Source: Dioscorea cayenensis subsp. rotundata
Lineage: Eukaryota; Streptophyta; Magnoliopsida; Dioscoreales; Dioscoreaceae
Length of the DNA: 64,000 nt
Direction of reading: 5' to 3'
Assembly (NCBI RefSeq): GCF_009730915.1
Contig: NC_052480.1
Span: 434,001-498,000 of the forward strand
A program made the translations under genes and the position numbers. Under the pieces are notes generated by a model. It was not told the origin of the DNA, searched no databases, and saw only the letters and a program-made list of their open reading frames with translations. Below, one piece after another: positions 50,830 to 61,000 of this stretch (position 1 is its first letter; each line of letters starts with the position of its first letter).

Positions 50830-53390
50830 CTTATTCACTTTATTTGTGTTATTTATGTTGCGAATACGTTCTATAAATAGATAGCCTTAGAAGACTTGAA
50901 TCAATTGGGGGAGACAATTTTAACTGCTTCAGAATTTCAAAAAGTCTTAGGAGTCTCGAGGTACACTGATAAATGCTCGGTCCTTTTTTGGCTTATGCGA
51001 GAGATTCATATCCTTCAAAGCCAAGTGGGAGCATTGCTTTTCTTCATTTGTATCCTACTTTCAGTAGGACTGGTATGTGCCAGACTCACCAGTTAACTTC
51101 TGTTACAGTCGCTTATATTCTACTAAGAGTTTGTTAACATGAAAATGTTTTCTCTGTTAACATTGCATGATGCCATTCAAACCCAGCGAGATACTCCAAC
51201 CAGTCTATTTGTCTTATTCATGCTGCGAATACGTTATGTAAATAGATAGCCTTAGAAGACTTGAATCAATTGGGGGAGACAATTTTAACTGCTTCAGAAT
51301 TTTAAAAAGTCTTAATAGTCTCAAGGTACACTGATAAATGCTCCATCCTTTTTCGGCTTATGTGAGAGATTCATGTCCTTCAAAGCCAAGTGGGAGCTAG
51401 GGCTGGTAATGGGGCGGGGAATCCCCGATCCCCGTGGGGACCCGACTCGATGGGGGAGGGGATTCCCCAGTTCATTCCCCTTATGGGGGCAGGGACGGGG
51501 GCCAACCCGTACCCGTTTGTTAAACGGGGTGGGGGCGGGGATTGCTATCCCCGCCCCGCGGGATCCCCGTCCTTGGTTAAAAATAATATATATAAATTTT
51601 AATTTAAATTATTTTCAGTTTTTCCATTTTTGTATATTATCTCATTAAATTTCGTTTTGCTTCATACACATTTGGAGTATTTTATTTTTGTAAATTTTGT
51701 TTTGTTGGTTTGTTGAGCTTTATTTTGAATGATTTTTATGTTTATCATGTGTGTTAGTGTGTATTAGTATTAGATTTTTTTTAAAACAATCAAAACTTAT
51801 AGGTATATGGGGATCCCCGTGGGGATCCCCGCGGGAACGGGGAGATAACTCCCCCCGTCGGGGAGTCGGGAATGGGGATTCCCCATCCCTGACTCTCTCG
51901 GGGATGGGGACGGGGAGACCCCTCCCCGTCCCTGCTCCGTTACCAGCCCTAGTGGGAGCATTGCTTTCCTTCATTTGTGTTATACTTTCAGTAGGACTGG
52001 TATGTGCCAGACTCACCAGTTAACTTCTGTTACTGTTGCTTATATTCTACTAAGAGTTTGTTAACATGGAAATGTTTTCTCTGTTAACATTGCAGGATGC
52101 CATTCAAACCCAGAGAGATTCTCCAACCAGTCCATTTGTTTCATCTCTGGCAGGGAGATAATTTATTTGTCTTATTTATGCTGCGAATACGTTATGTAAA
52201 TAGATAACCTTAGAAGACTTGAATTAATTGGGGGAGACAATTTTAACTGCTTCAAAATTTCAAAAAGTCTTAAGAGTCTTGAGGTACATTGATAAATGCT
52301 CCGTCCTTTTTCGGCTTATGCGAGAGATTCATGTCCTTCAAAGCCAAGTGGGAGCATTGCTTTCCTTCATTTGCGTTATACTTTCAGTAGGACTGGTATG
52401 TGCCAGACTCACCAGTTAACTTATGTTACTGTTGCTTATATTATACTAAGAGTTTGTTAACATGGAAATGTTTTCTCTGTTAACATTGCAGGATGCCATT
52501 CAAACCCAGAGAGATTCTCCAACCAGTCCATTTGTTTCATCTCCGAAAGGGAGACAATTTATTTGTCTTATTTATGCTGCGAATACGTCCTGTAAATAGA
52601 TAACCTTAGAAGACTTGAATCAATTGGGGAAGACAATTTTAACTGCTTCAGAATTTTGAAAAGTCTTAAGAGTCTTGAGGTACACTGATAAATGCTCCGT
52701 CCTTTTTCGGCTTATGCAAGAGATTCATATCCTTCAAAGCCAAGTGGGAGCATTGCTTTTCTTCATTTGTGTTATACTTTCAGTAGGACTGGTATGTGCC
52801 AGACTCACCAGTTAACTTCTGTTACAGTCGCTTATATTCTACTAAGAGTTTGTTAACATGAAAATGTTTTCTTTGTTAACATTGTAGGATGCCATTCAAA
52901 CCTAGCGAGATTCTCCAACTAGTCCATTTGTTTCATCTCCGGAAGGGAGAAAATTTATTTGTCTTTATTTGTCTTATTTATGTTGCGAATACGTTCTGTA
53001 AATAAATAGCCTTAGAAGACTTGAATCAATTGGGGAAGACAATTTTAACTGCTTTAGAATTTCAAAAAGTCATAAGAGTCTTGAGGTGCACTGATAAATG
53101 CTCCGTTCTTTTTCGGCTTATGCGAGAGATTCATGTCCTTCAAAGCCAAGTGGGAGCATTGTTTTTCTTCATTTGTGTTATACTTTCAGTAGGACTGGTA
53201 TGTGCCAGACTCACCAATTCACTTATGTTACTGTCGCTTATATTCTACTATGAGTTTGTTAACATGGAAATGTTTTCTTTGTTAACATTGCAGGATGCCA
53301 TTCAAACCCCACGAGATTCTCCAACCAGTCCATTTGTTTCATCTCCAGAAGGGAATATGTCACAGGTAAACTATATAGCATAATTGTGTT
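50830..53390 (+). repeat. five tandem copies of a two-exon segment of the MINDY-like relic
   Basis: Anchor CCTTAGAAGACTTGAAT occurs at about 50885, 51250, 52208, 52604 and 53010. The spacing is 365-406 bp once the 562-bp MITE insertion (element plus duplicated target) is subtracted. Each unit holds an exon reading ALEDLNQLGETILTASEFQK and ending QVGALL.FIC..LSVGL. This is followed by a donor GTATGTGCC, a ~110-bp intron ending TTGCAG, and an exon reading DAIQTQRDSPTSPFVSSPEG. The LLS-x-GL / RD-x-P-x-x-P-x-V-x-x-P sequence matches the plant MINDY core. Units differ by scattered substitutions, and some have stops (for example GAATTTTAA or GAATTTTGA in units 2 and 4). Confidence 0.8.
51398..51951. 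mobile_element. hAT-type MITE with perfect 8-bp target duplication
   Basis: The 554-bp insert is bounded by TAGGGCTGGTAATGG and its inverse CCGTTACCAGCCCTA. It is flanked on both sides by GTGGGAGC (51390-51397 and 51952-51959), which occurs once in the four uninterrupted repeat units. Eight-bp duplications and a (T/C)AGGGCTGG terminus are hAT features. The subterminal ~150 bp on each side are extremely G/C-rich with repeated GGGGATCCCCG palindromes, while the centre is AT-rich. It has no transposase; the 90- to 98-codon open frames are by-products of the GC-rich arms. Confidence 0.88.
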
Positions 53391-53501
53391 TGAAGTAGCC
53401 ATAAAAGATAGCAACCCTTTCCTTAGTGTTGAAGTATTTTCTCTAAGGGTGGTTTAACTGTTTTTCAGGATGCTATGAATATGCAGCTCACCGGGAGGGC
53501 T
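53340..53501 (+). pseudogene. last MINDY-like exons, cut by the copia element
   Basis: The fifth unit's second exon continues EGNMSQ to a donor (CACAG|GTAAAC). After TTTTTCAG (53468) the next exon reads DAMNMQLTGRA and then meets the retrotransposon end at about 53502. This corresponds to the conserved 'QEIVNLLLTGRAVPN' segment of the family. The remainder of the domain was not found on the far side of the element (after 58155). Confidence 0.45.
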
Positions 53502-53843
53502 TGACAGGATCTTGATCACCAATTTAATGACAAACAATCACCTAAACACAGAAGCTCAATCACAGTAGCATTCTCATAAGAAGATAATTGTATTCAATGG
53601 AAACTGAAACTAGTTCTATCTGCATTCACTCTAAAGAGTGTTTAAACATTTAAACAAATAGGTGATATGCATGCCAACCAGGCAGCTCACAAACATACAT
53701 TCTAAAGTTGAAAAAACACTAATATAAAGAAGGTAAAAAGCATCTAGAAAAACTGGAAAACAAGCACAACATGTTAAGTAGCTTTGAGTCTCATCAACTT
53801 CCAATTCCAAAGCTCTTACACAATCGAATTACCCTGTTTCTGG
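53502..53843 (-). repeat. 3' LTR of the copia element
   Basis: Homologous to 57838-58155, with a ~25-bp extra segment (CACTAATATAAAGAAGGTAA) relative to the other copy. It abuts the truncated MINDY-like exon at 53501. Confidence 0.85.
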
Positions 53844-53903
53844 ATACTTGCTGCTCCTGGTTGCAATAGTAAAAGACTCTGATCAGGTCCTAACTCCAAC
53901 ATG

Positions 53904-55025
53904 CTACCCTTGATCAGAGAATTCTCCAACTCCCAGTCTTTCACGAAATGAATCAAATTTAGCTCTTGGCAATCCTTTAGTGAAGACATCTGCCAACTGT
54001 GTCTCAGGGCTGCAATATTTCACTTGTATTATCTTATCTTTCATCAAATCACGGATGAAATGGAATCTAATATCAATATGTTTTGTGCGACCGTGTAGTA
54101 TTGGATTCTTTGCAATGGATAATGCTGATTGATTATCACAATAGATAACACTTGCATCCTTTTGTTTCTCATTCAAATCTTCCAGCAATTGTTGCATCCA
54201 AACTGCTTCGCAGGAAGCCGCTATCAAAGAGATGTACTTCGGTTTGGTGCTTGATAATGCTGTAATTGGTTATTTCTTTGAACACCAAGCAACTGCGCTG
54301 AAACCCAGAGAAAACACCCATCATGTGGTGCTTTTCTGGTCGTCTTGAGAACCTCCCCAGTTGCTGTCTGAGTAACCAACCAGATTAAAAACTTCAGTCA
54401 TGCTGTAATGAATTCCATAATAAATTATTCCACTAATGTAACAAAGGATTCATTTGGCAGCTCCAAGGTGATTTACACTTGGTGATTGCATAAAACAAGA
54501 GATCACAGACACTGCATACATAATGTATGGACGTGTGTGAGTGAGGTATAACAATTCACCAACTAGGTTTATGTATCTCAGGGGATTTGTATCACCAGAA
54601 TTGTCATGTAACTTGAGTTTTTCATTTGAATTCAATGGTGTGCTAACTGAGTTATAATTTGTCATCCCTGCTCTGTATAGAAGATCTGAAGCATACTTCT
54701 GTTGGGGTACAAACACAGAGCCTCTCTTTTGTGCCACCTCCAAACCAAGAAAATACCTCATTGGTCCCAAATCCGACATCTCAAATGTCTTCATCATGGT
54801 TTCTTTAAATTCCATGATCATTTCCTTTGAGAATTCCATATAGAGTATATCATCTACATATAAACAGAGTAAAAGAACATCAATGTTACCTATCTTCTTA
54901 GTGTAGACTGTTGGTTCATTGCTACTACGAATAAAACCCATATGGATGAATTGAGTGTCGATATGGCTATACCATGCTCTGGGAGCTTGGCGCAAACCGT
55001 ACAAAGCTTTGTGAAGATGATACAC
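53904..55025 (-). pseudogene. copia reverse transcriptase and RNase H
   Basis: The RT part (55025-54450) shows LHKALYGLRQAPRAWY and the catalytic YVDDIL, then DLGPMRYFLGLEV. The RNase H part (54227-53904) shows EAVWMQQLL, IYCDNQSALSIAKNP, RTKHIDIRFHFIRD and QLADVFTKGLP. A stop and frame change between 54450 and 54227 separate them. The N-terminal third of RT is fragmented. Confidence 0.9.
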
Positions 55026-55375
55026 TTGTTCTTCTTTTCCATTAGTGATGAAACTTTCTAGTTATGAGACAAAGACTTCCTCCTTGAGTTCTTCGTTCAG
55101 AAATGCGGATTTCACATCCAACTGGTAGATACTCCACTCGTTATGAGCAGTAATAGCCATGAACAGTCGCACAGTTTCCATTCGAGTGACAGGGGAGAAA
55201 ACTTCTTCAAAATCAACTCCTTCTCACTATGAAAAACCCTTTACAACTAGGCAAGTTTTCTTCGTTACAAACATTTGTCAGGATTGAATTTGGATTTGAA
55301 AATCCACTTCATATCTATTGTTTTCTTCTTCTCCAACAAGTCTGTTAATTCCCAAGTTTCATTTCTTTGGATTGC

Positions 55376-56329
55376 TTATATTTCTTCATTCATTGCTTTT
55401 ACCCAATCTGGGTCCTTCACTGCATCTTCGTATATGATAGGATCAGCTGTAGTCAAAGCAAACAAACAGGAGCTGTGAATATTTTTAAGTTTACAAAACC
55501 TCACAGGAGCTGTATCATCTTCTCCGGTCAAGAGATCTATATCAGTTGAAAAGTTATCCCTGTCATGTGCCGGCTCACAAACTGAGGCATCCGAGTGAGC
55601 TAATTTTAGCCAATCCCAACTCTTGTTTTCAAAAAAGTGCAAGTCTTTGCTGATGTGCACCCGATGAGAACCGGGCTCAATCACCTTGTAAGCCTTCGAC
55701 CTATCACAATAGCCCAAGAATACACCTGCACGAGATTTGGAGTCAAATTTTACTCTCTGCTGCGAGTCAATATACCTGTAGACCAAACACCCAAAAGTTT
55801 TAATATGGTCAACACAGGGTCTTGATCCAGTCAATGCCTCATATGGGGTTTGGGAATCTAGTGCTCTCGTTGGCGTCGGATTAAGGAGGTAGACGGCGGT
55901 GGAGACAGCCTCGGCCCAATATTTCTGTGGCAATTTCTTTGCATGCATCATCGTTCTCGCCATCTCTGTCACTGTCCTGTTCTTGCGTTCAGCCACCCCA
56001 TTCTGTTGGGGAGTTCTTGGCGCTGTGAGTTGATGAAAAAGACCGGTGGTCTTGCAGAATGATTCAAACTCATGTGAAGTGAACTCACCTTCGCTATCTG
56101 TGCGCAAAGCTTTTACTGATCGTGAGAATTGGGTCTCCATCATTTTCTTGAATTGCTTAAACAATTGGAAGACCTCTGACTTCCTCTGCATAAAATATAT
56201 CCAGCTATACCTTGAACAATCGTTAGTGAATAGCAGAAAATATGAGTTACCTCCAATAGAAGTTATCTTCACCGGTCCAACAACATCAGTGTGCACGAGA
56301 TCAAATGGTACACTCGCTCGCCTGGACAT
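55376..56329 (-). pseudogene. copia integrase core
   Basis: An open block of 317 codons carrying the DDE triad in HTDVVGP, RTDSEGEFTSHEFE and PQQNGVAERKNRT. It is followed by the ALTGSRPCVDHIKTFGCLVY C-terminal segment. The second Asp motif reads DSEGEF instead of the usual D-x-GGEF. The block runs into the linker before reverse transcriptase, where the frame breaks (about 55376-55030). Confidence 0.9.
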
Positions 56330-56353
56330 TCATGTTTAGTATTTGGCATGAGT

Positions 56354-56890
56354 TTATTTCCCCAAGGAACAAGCTTCACATCTGCTTGTCTCTATGATAG
56401 GTGGAAGACCTGATACCATTTGATGATCGGTTAATTTCTTCAAGCTCTTCATGTTCAAGTGCCCAAATCTCTTGTGCCAAAGTTCTGATATAACACTTGC
56501 ATCTTGAGCTATATTTGCATAGTGAACATCATCTCCATCAAGTGGAAACAGCCTGTGTGTAGTCATTGGCACCTGAGTAACAATTGTTTGAGAATTTTCT
56601 TCTTTCATAATACATTTACCTTGTGTGAACTCCACTGCATATCTTGATGTCATTAGTTGTCCTACACTTAGCAGGTTATGAGGTAAGTGTTGCACAAACT
56701 GGACATCATTTAAAGTTGTAATCTTCCCATTATTTGATCGAAGAGAAATTTTTTCTATCCCTTCCACCTGAAGAGCCTTACCATTACCAAGTTTGATTGA
56801 ATGCTTTGGAGTGGCTTCAATGCTTTGGAACAGCATTCTATCACTAGACATGTGGTTGGAACAACCACTATCGATGAGCTATATCCCTCC
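56354..56890 (-). pseudogene. copia protease and GAG-pre-integrase region
   Basis: The aspartic protease active site reads LIDSGCSNHMSSDRM. The codon just before it is TAG (56879-56881), where copia elements normally have Trp. The pre-integrase segment ELWHKRFGHLNMKSLKKL and a C-x2-C (CEACSLGK) are present. A stop follows near 56352. Confidence 0.85.
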
Positions 56891-56970
56891 ATTCTCTTTC
56901 AAATCTTCATCTGCAGCCATGAATGCAACCTCCTCCTCCTCTTCACTACATTGCCCTCTTTGTTTCTGTA

Positions 56971-57814
56971 CTAGCACTGAGCTTTAACATGGCCATACTT
57001 TTTGCATACAAAGCACTGCACACCTCTGTATTGCTTGTTGCTGTCTCCTTGATGAGATGATTCTCCACGACTGGGCTCTAAGCTTCTTCCACGCCCATAA
57101 CCATGTCTTCTTCTCCTTGGAAAGTGACGGCCTCTTCCTTTTCCACCTAGGTGAGGATGTTCACCAAACTGAGTTGAGCCTCTCCCAGCATGCAAGGCTT
57201 TTTCTTCTTCATGATGGCCACTTTCAATGTTCAAAATAGATTCATGGTCTTTCAAAGAACTGCTGAGCTACTCAACAGTTAGTGTGTTCAAGTCCTTAGC
57301 TTCAATGATTGAGTGAACAACCAAAGAGAATCTAGGAGTAAGACTTCTCAAGATCTTAGACACAACTGTCTTTTGAGGAAGAACCTCCTTCATCATTCCA
57401 ATTTGATAGGCAATGTCTAACACCCTTGTGAAAAAAATCCTTAACACACTCTCCTTACTTCATCTTGACTACATCAAACTCCCTTTGAAGAGAATGTAAT
57501 TGAATTGTGATGTTATCTGAGTCTCTCTAAAATTCAGTCTTGATGATGTCCCACACTTCTTTAGCAGATTTGGCTTCATATATCCTCACAAGTATCATTG
57601 GATCAAGGGCTCGCTGAATCAGGTACATGGCCTTGAAATCCTTCTTGAGACTTTCATTGATTCTAGTTGCATCTCCTTCTTCACTGAAACCTTTTTCAAC
57701 TAATTTCCATAGATCCTTTAATCTAAACATGGTCTTCATCATCAGAGCCCAAAGGTTATAATTGTTCCCTTTGAAGTAGGGAACATTAGCATCCTTTGCT
57801 GAAGAGCTTGACAT
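56971..57814 (-). pseudogene. copia gag region
   Basis: The first open block (57814-57527) begins MSSSSAKDANVPYFKGNNYN and has the UBN2-type gag pattern (LW.LM...KA..W). After a broken stretch, the block 57255-56971 is rich in Arg/Gly/His. It ends in a CCHC zinc knuckle, CFVCKKYGHVKAQC. Stops between the blocks prevent a full gag. The nucleocapsid knuckle itself is intact. Confidence 0.85.
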
Positions 57815-57837
57815 CTTTAGAAGTTCTCTGATACCAC

Positions 57838-58155
57838 TGGCAAGGTCTTAATCACCAAGTTAATGACAAATAATCACCTGACCAAAGAAGCTTAATCACA
57901 TTAGCATTCTCAGAAGAAGATAATTGTTTTCACTGGAAAGTGAAACTAGTTCTCTATGCATTCAGTCTAAAGAGAGTTCAAACATTTAAACAAACAAGTG
58001 ATATGCATGCCAACCAAGCAGCTCACAAACATGCATTTTAAAGTAGACAAAGCACCTAGACAAACTGGAAAAATAAGCACAACATGTTAAGTAGCTTTGA
58101 GTCTCATCAGCTTCCAATTCCAAAGCTCTTACACAGTCGAATTGCCCTGTTTGTG
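57838..58155 (-). repeat. 5' LTR of the copia element
   Basis: Pairs with 53502-53843. Both share GCTTTGAGTCTCATCA.CTTC and AAGCACAACATGTTAAGTAG. The inner end is followed by the primer-binding site. Confidence 0.85.
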
Positions 58156-58759
58156 AGATGGTATGTGGAATGGAACAGGGGCTGTATTTAAATTATTTCC
58201 TATATCTGGTTCAGCCAGCTCCTGTGGATGGCCATAGATAATAAACTCTATGCAATTTTTTCCAGCACATGGATGTTGTTTTTGTGAGTGTGGGCTCCTT
58301 TTTTTTTAAAACAGCCTTTGATTTAGGTTAGACCTGTTAAAAATAATGGATCACAAATCAAATTTTAATATTTCGTTCATGGTAATTATGGGTTCATGAT
58401 TTCCATTAGGGGCAAGCCCTTAATGTTAATTACCCTGGACATTGTCACAGGAACCTCCGATTAAGAAAAATAAGTGTGAAAAAAAGAAACAAATTGTGAC
58501 AATCAATTTTTTTATTCATTGCAATAAATATGAATTCATGGATTTCATTGAAAAATACAAGAAATTTGAAATCATCTTGACAAACATCTCGACTTATGGA
58601 CTTGTATCCGAGCTTGTGTCTTCGACATTTTGCATTTTGGATTTGATTTGCATCTTGAGTTGATTTGAATTTCAAGTTATGGCTTCTCCATGTTGACGAA
58701 CCATAGACTTGATTTTTGACTTATCATAAGCTTCGGCTTCTATGCTCGTGAAGCTCTCT

Positions 58760-59090
58760 TCTTGACTTGTGAAACTTTTTGGGTCTTTGAATTCGACGTC
58801 TTGTGATCGCCAAGTTCAATTGTCAATTTATATTGACTTGTGAAACTCTTTGGGTCTTCGACTTTTGATGTCTTGAGACCAGCTGAGTTCAATTGTTGAT
58901 TTATATTGACTTGTGAAACTCTTTGGGTCTTCGACTTTTGATGTTTTGAGACCACTCGAGTTCAATTGTCGATTTATATGATTTTTTTTTTAAATATTGA
59001 CTTGTGAAGCTCTTTGGGTCTTCGACCTTTGATATCTTGAGACCGTTGAACTCAATTGTCGATTTATATAGATTTTTCAAATATCGACTC
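58760..59090. repeat. four to five tandem ~71-91-bp units
   Basis: GACTTGTGAA(A/G)CTCTTTGGGTCTTCGA occurs at about 58764, 58835, 58908 and 58999. Each copy is followed by ..TTGAGACC...AGTTCAATTGTCGATTTATAT. A degenerate fifth unit runs to 59090. Minus-strand reading gives repetitive SKVEDPKSFTSQY-like frames, which are a consequence of the repeat. Confidence 0.85.
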
Positions 59091-59592
59091 TTTTCATATC
59101 TTGAAACTTGATTTGGTTGCTTTTGGTTTTCATTGTATATATGTGTATCATGATATGTCGCCACATGTGCGTCATCATTACGTTGCATGCCTCATCTCAT
59201 TATCGCTTTGTGATTTTTGAAACCAATTTTGGCCGCCGCCTCAAAATGGTATTTTAATTGCCCTGGGATGAATATATATATATATATTGGCATATATATA
59301 TATATATATAGATATCTATATTCAATATATTCATACCCATGTGCATGGTACGTGGGGCTTTTTTTATTTTTATTATTTTCATTAATTTTCATTTCATTTT
59401 TTTTTATCATACTCATTTGCATGTGTTGTTTTTTTTTCATGGTGAGCCCCTTATATATATTTTATATTTTTTTATAGCCACAAATACATAAGCTATTCAC
59501 TTTTAGATTTTCACATGCAAATTACCTAACATTATTTCACGTGGCCCATGCCTCTTTTTTTAATTTATTTATTCATTTATTTTTATTTTTTT

Positions 59593-59755
59593 AACCCGAA
59601 TGTGAGTATGCATGCTTCTTATTCTTATTATTTTATATGTTTTTGCCATGCACATATGCATGCTTAACCCGAATGTGAGTATGCATGCTTCTTATTATTA
59701 TTATTTTATTTTTATTTATTTATTTTTTTTGTTTTGCCATGCACGTATACATGCT
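59593..59755. repeat. 71-bp direct duplication
   Basis: AACCCGAATGTGAGTATGCA starts at about 59593 and again at about 59664. Both copies run through GCTTCTTATT...TTTTGCCATGCAC.TAT.CATGCT. The second copy carries an expanded T-rich middle. Confidence 0.8.
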
Positions 59756-59860
59756 CCCATATCATATATATATATATATATATGTATATATTCCCATGAA
59801 TAACATCATCACAACCTTTTTGACTCAAGCTTCACTATAGCATGTTTTTCATCATTTTTA

Positions 59861-59903
<43 letters not shown>

Positions 59904-60746
59904 TTGGCACATTCCAATTGGTATGAAACCGCCTTTCAAACTTAATAAAACCAGTGACTGTCAATGAATATATTAAAATATACGTTAAAGCTTTCGTTGC
60001 TCAACTTATTTAATTTGGTGACCAGAACTATATTGATTCACAGTAACTGATAGACTCTAGAATCCTAAAACTCGCGCAAAAGCCAAGTAATAGGCAGCTT
60101 CTTGTACTTGATATTTAGAGAGGCTTTGAAATCATAGTGCACGCTATCTCAATTCTTTTATTTATTTTATTATTATTATGCACGTATGCATGCAATCTCT
60201 TTTTTTCTTCAAAAAGAAAAAACACCGGTTCATGCATCATTTTAATCATTTCTCATATATATATTTCAATCCATTCTTATCACATGTGCCTGTTTTTGAA
60301 TAATGGAGCGGTGTGCATTGAACAACGGTGGGTCAGGCTTTTTTTTACTATTATTTTTTTTTAAAAAAAAAATATGCATGCATGCTTATCTGCACGTAAA
60401 TTGAAATTTATTTTTATCATTTTATGCTTTTATGAATTGCCTGGACACTCCATACTCATCATCTTCTCACTCCCACATGCATCTTTTAAATGGTGTGCAC
60501 ATGCTTTAAAAAAAAATTATCAATTCATTTTGAATTCGAGTGTGAATCTCTGCTACTTATTGAACATTGGCCTCTTAGTACATGCACGATTAGCACGTCA
60601 GGTTTTAGCTCTTGTGCCACTGGACGCTCCGCTTTGAATCTTTAGGATTGCCTTTAGTGAAATTTGTGAAGATCCAAGCTCCGAGGAATGCCAATTGTGG
60701 GCGAGACCATGGAAAAGAGACATCTCTCATGCAAGACAGAGGGGCT

Positions 60747-61000
60747 GGTTAGTTAGGCCCCCAACTACTCAAGTACGTAACCATCCTCAAGGACTCCTCT
60801 ACAGCCACACACTTGGTTTTGGAGTTATTTTCGGATGGACTCTTGCTCTCCATGGCGTGATCAGAGGTCGAAGACCACCAGCCTGGAGAATCGATCGCTG
60901 CCCATTTGCTCTTCATAGCTGATGGCTTGGGCTTGACCAATTGTTCTTTGAGCTCAAGAGCAGCCCTGATTTTTTTTCAATGCTTTTCAGTGTTTGGATG
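60747..61000 (-). pseudogene. partial WIP (wound-induced polypeptide, DUF3774) gene
   Basis: The minus frame reads AALELKEQLVKPKPSAMKSK, then WAAIDSPGWWSSTS. It ends VEESLRMVTYLSSWGPN followed by a stop (60747-60749). The ending (EESLR-x-V-x-x-L-S-x-WGPN) is the diagnostic C-terminus of plant DUF3774 wound-responsive proteins, which are usually ~80-100 residues and start MSS/MSA-x-x-x-AWIVAAS. Here the AWIVAAS-type N-terminus and the CRWNYA segment are absent. A TGA lies a few codons upstream of AALELKEQ. It is a truncated or rearranged copy, unless an upstream exon supplies a start. Confidence 0.5.

Larger units (their letters stand above)
53502..58155 (-). mobile_element. decayed Ty1/copia LTR retrotransposon
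   Basis: Two similar ~320-340-bp LTRs bound the element: 57838-58155 (5') and 53502-53843 (3'). The primer-binding site TGGTATCAGAGA (57826-57837, minus), complementary to initiator tRNA-Met, directly follows the 5' LTR. Domains run gag, protease, integrase, reverse transcriptase, RNase H on the minus strand, which is copia order. Several stops and frameshifts break the polyprotein, and the LTRs differ by many substitutions and indels, so it is an old insertion. LTR outer ends are approximate, and no target duplication is clear. Confidence 0.92.
58156..60740. other. repeat-rich intergenic DNA
   Basis: Contains 70-90-bp tandem units (58760-59090), (TA)n tracts at 59271-59311 and 59763-59783, a (TTA)n tract at 59866-59903, and a 71-bp duplication at 59593/59664. 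There are many ATGCATGC-type palindromes. The open frames are AT-rich and have no domains. No gene was found. Confidence 0.65.

Noticed and set aside
51373..52023. Proline/Gly-rich frames of 70-98 codons
   Set aside because: They arise from the GGGGATCCCC-rich arms of the MITE and change with strand, so they are not genes.
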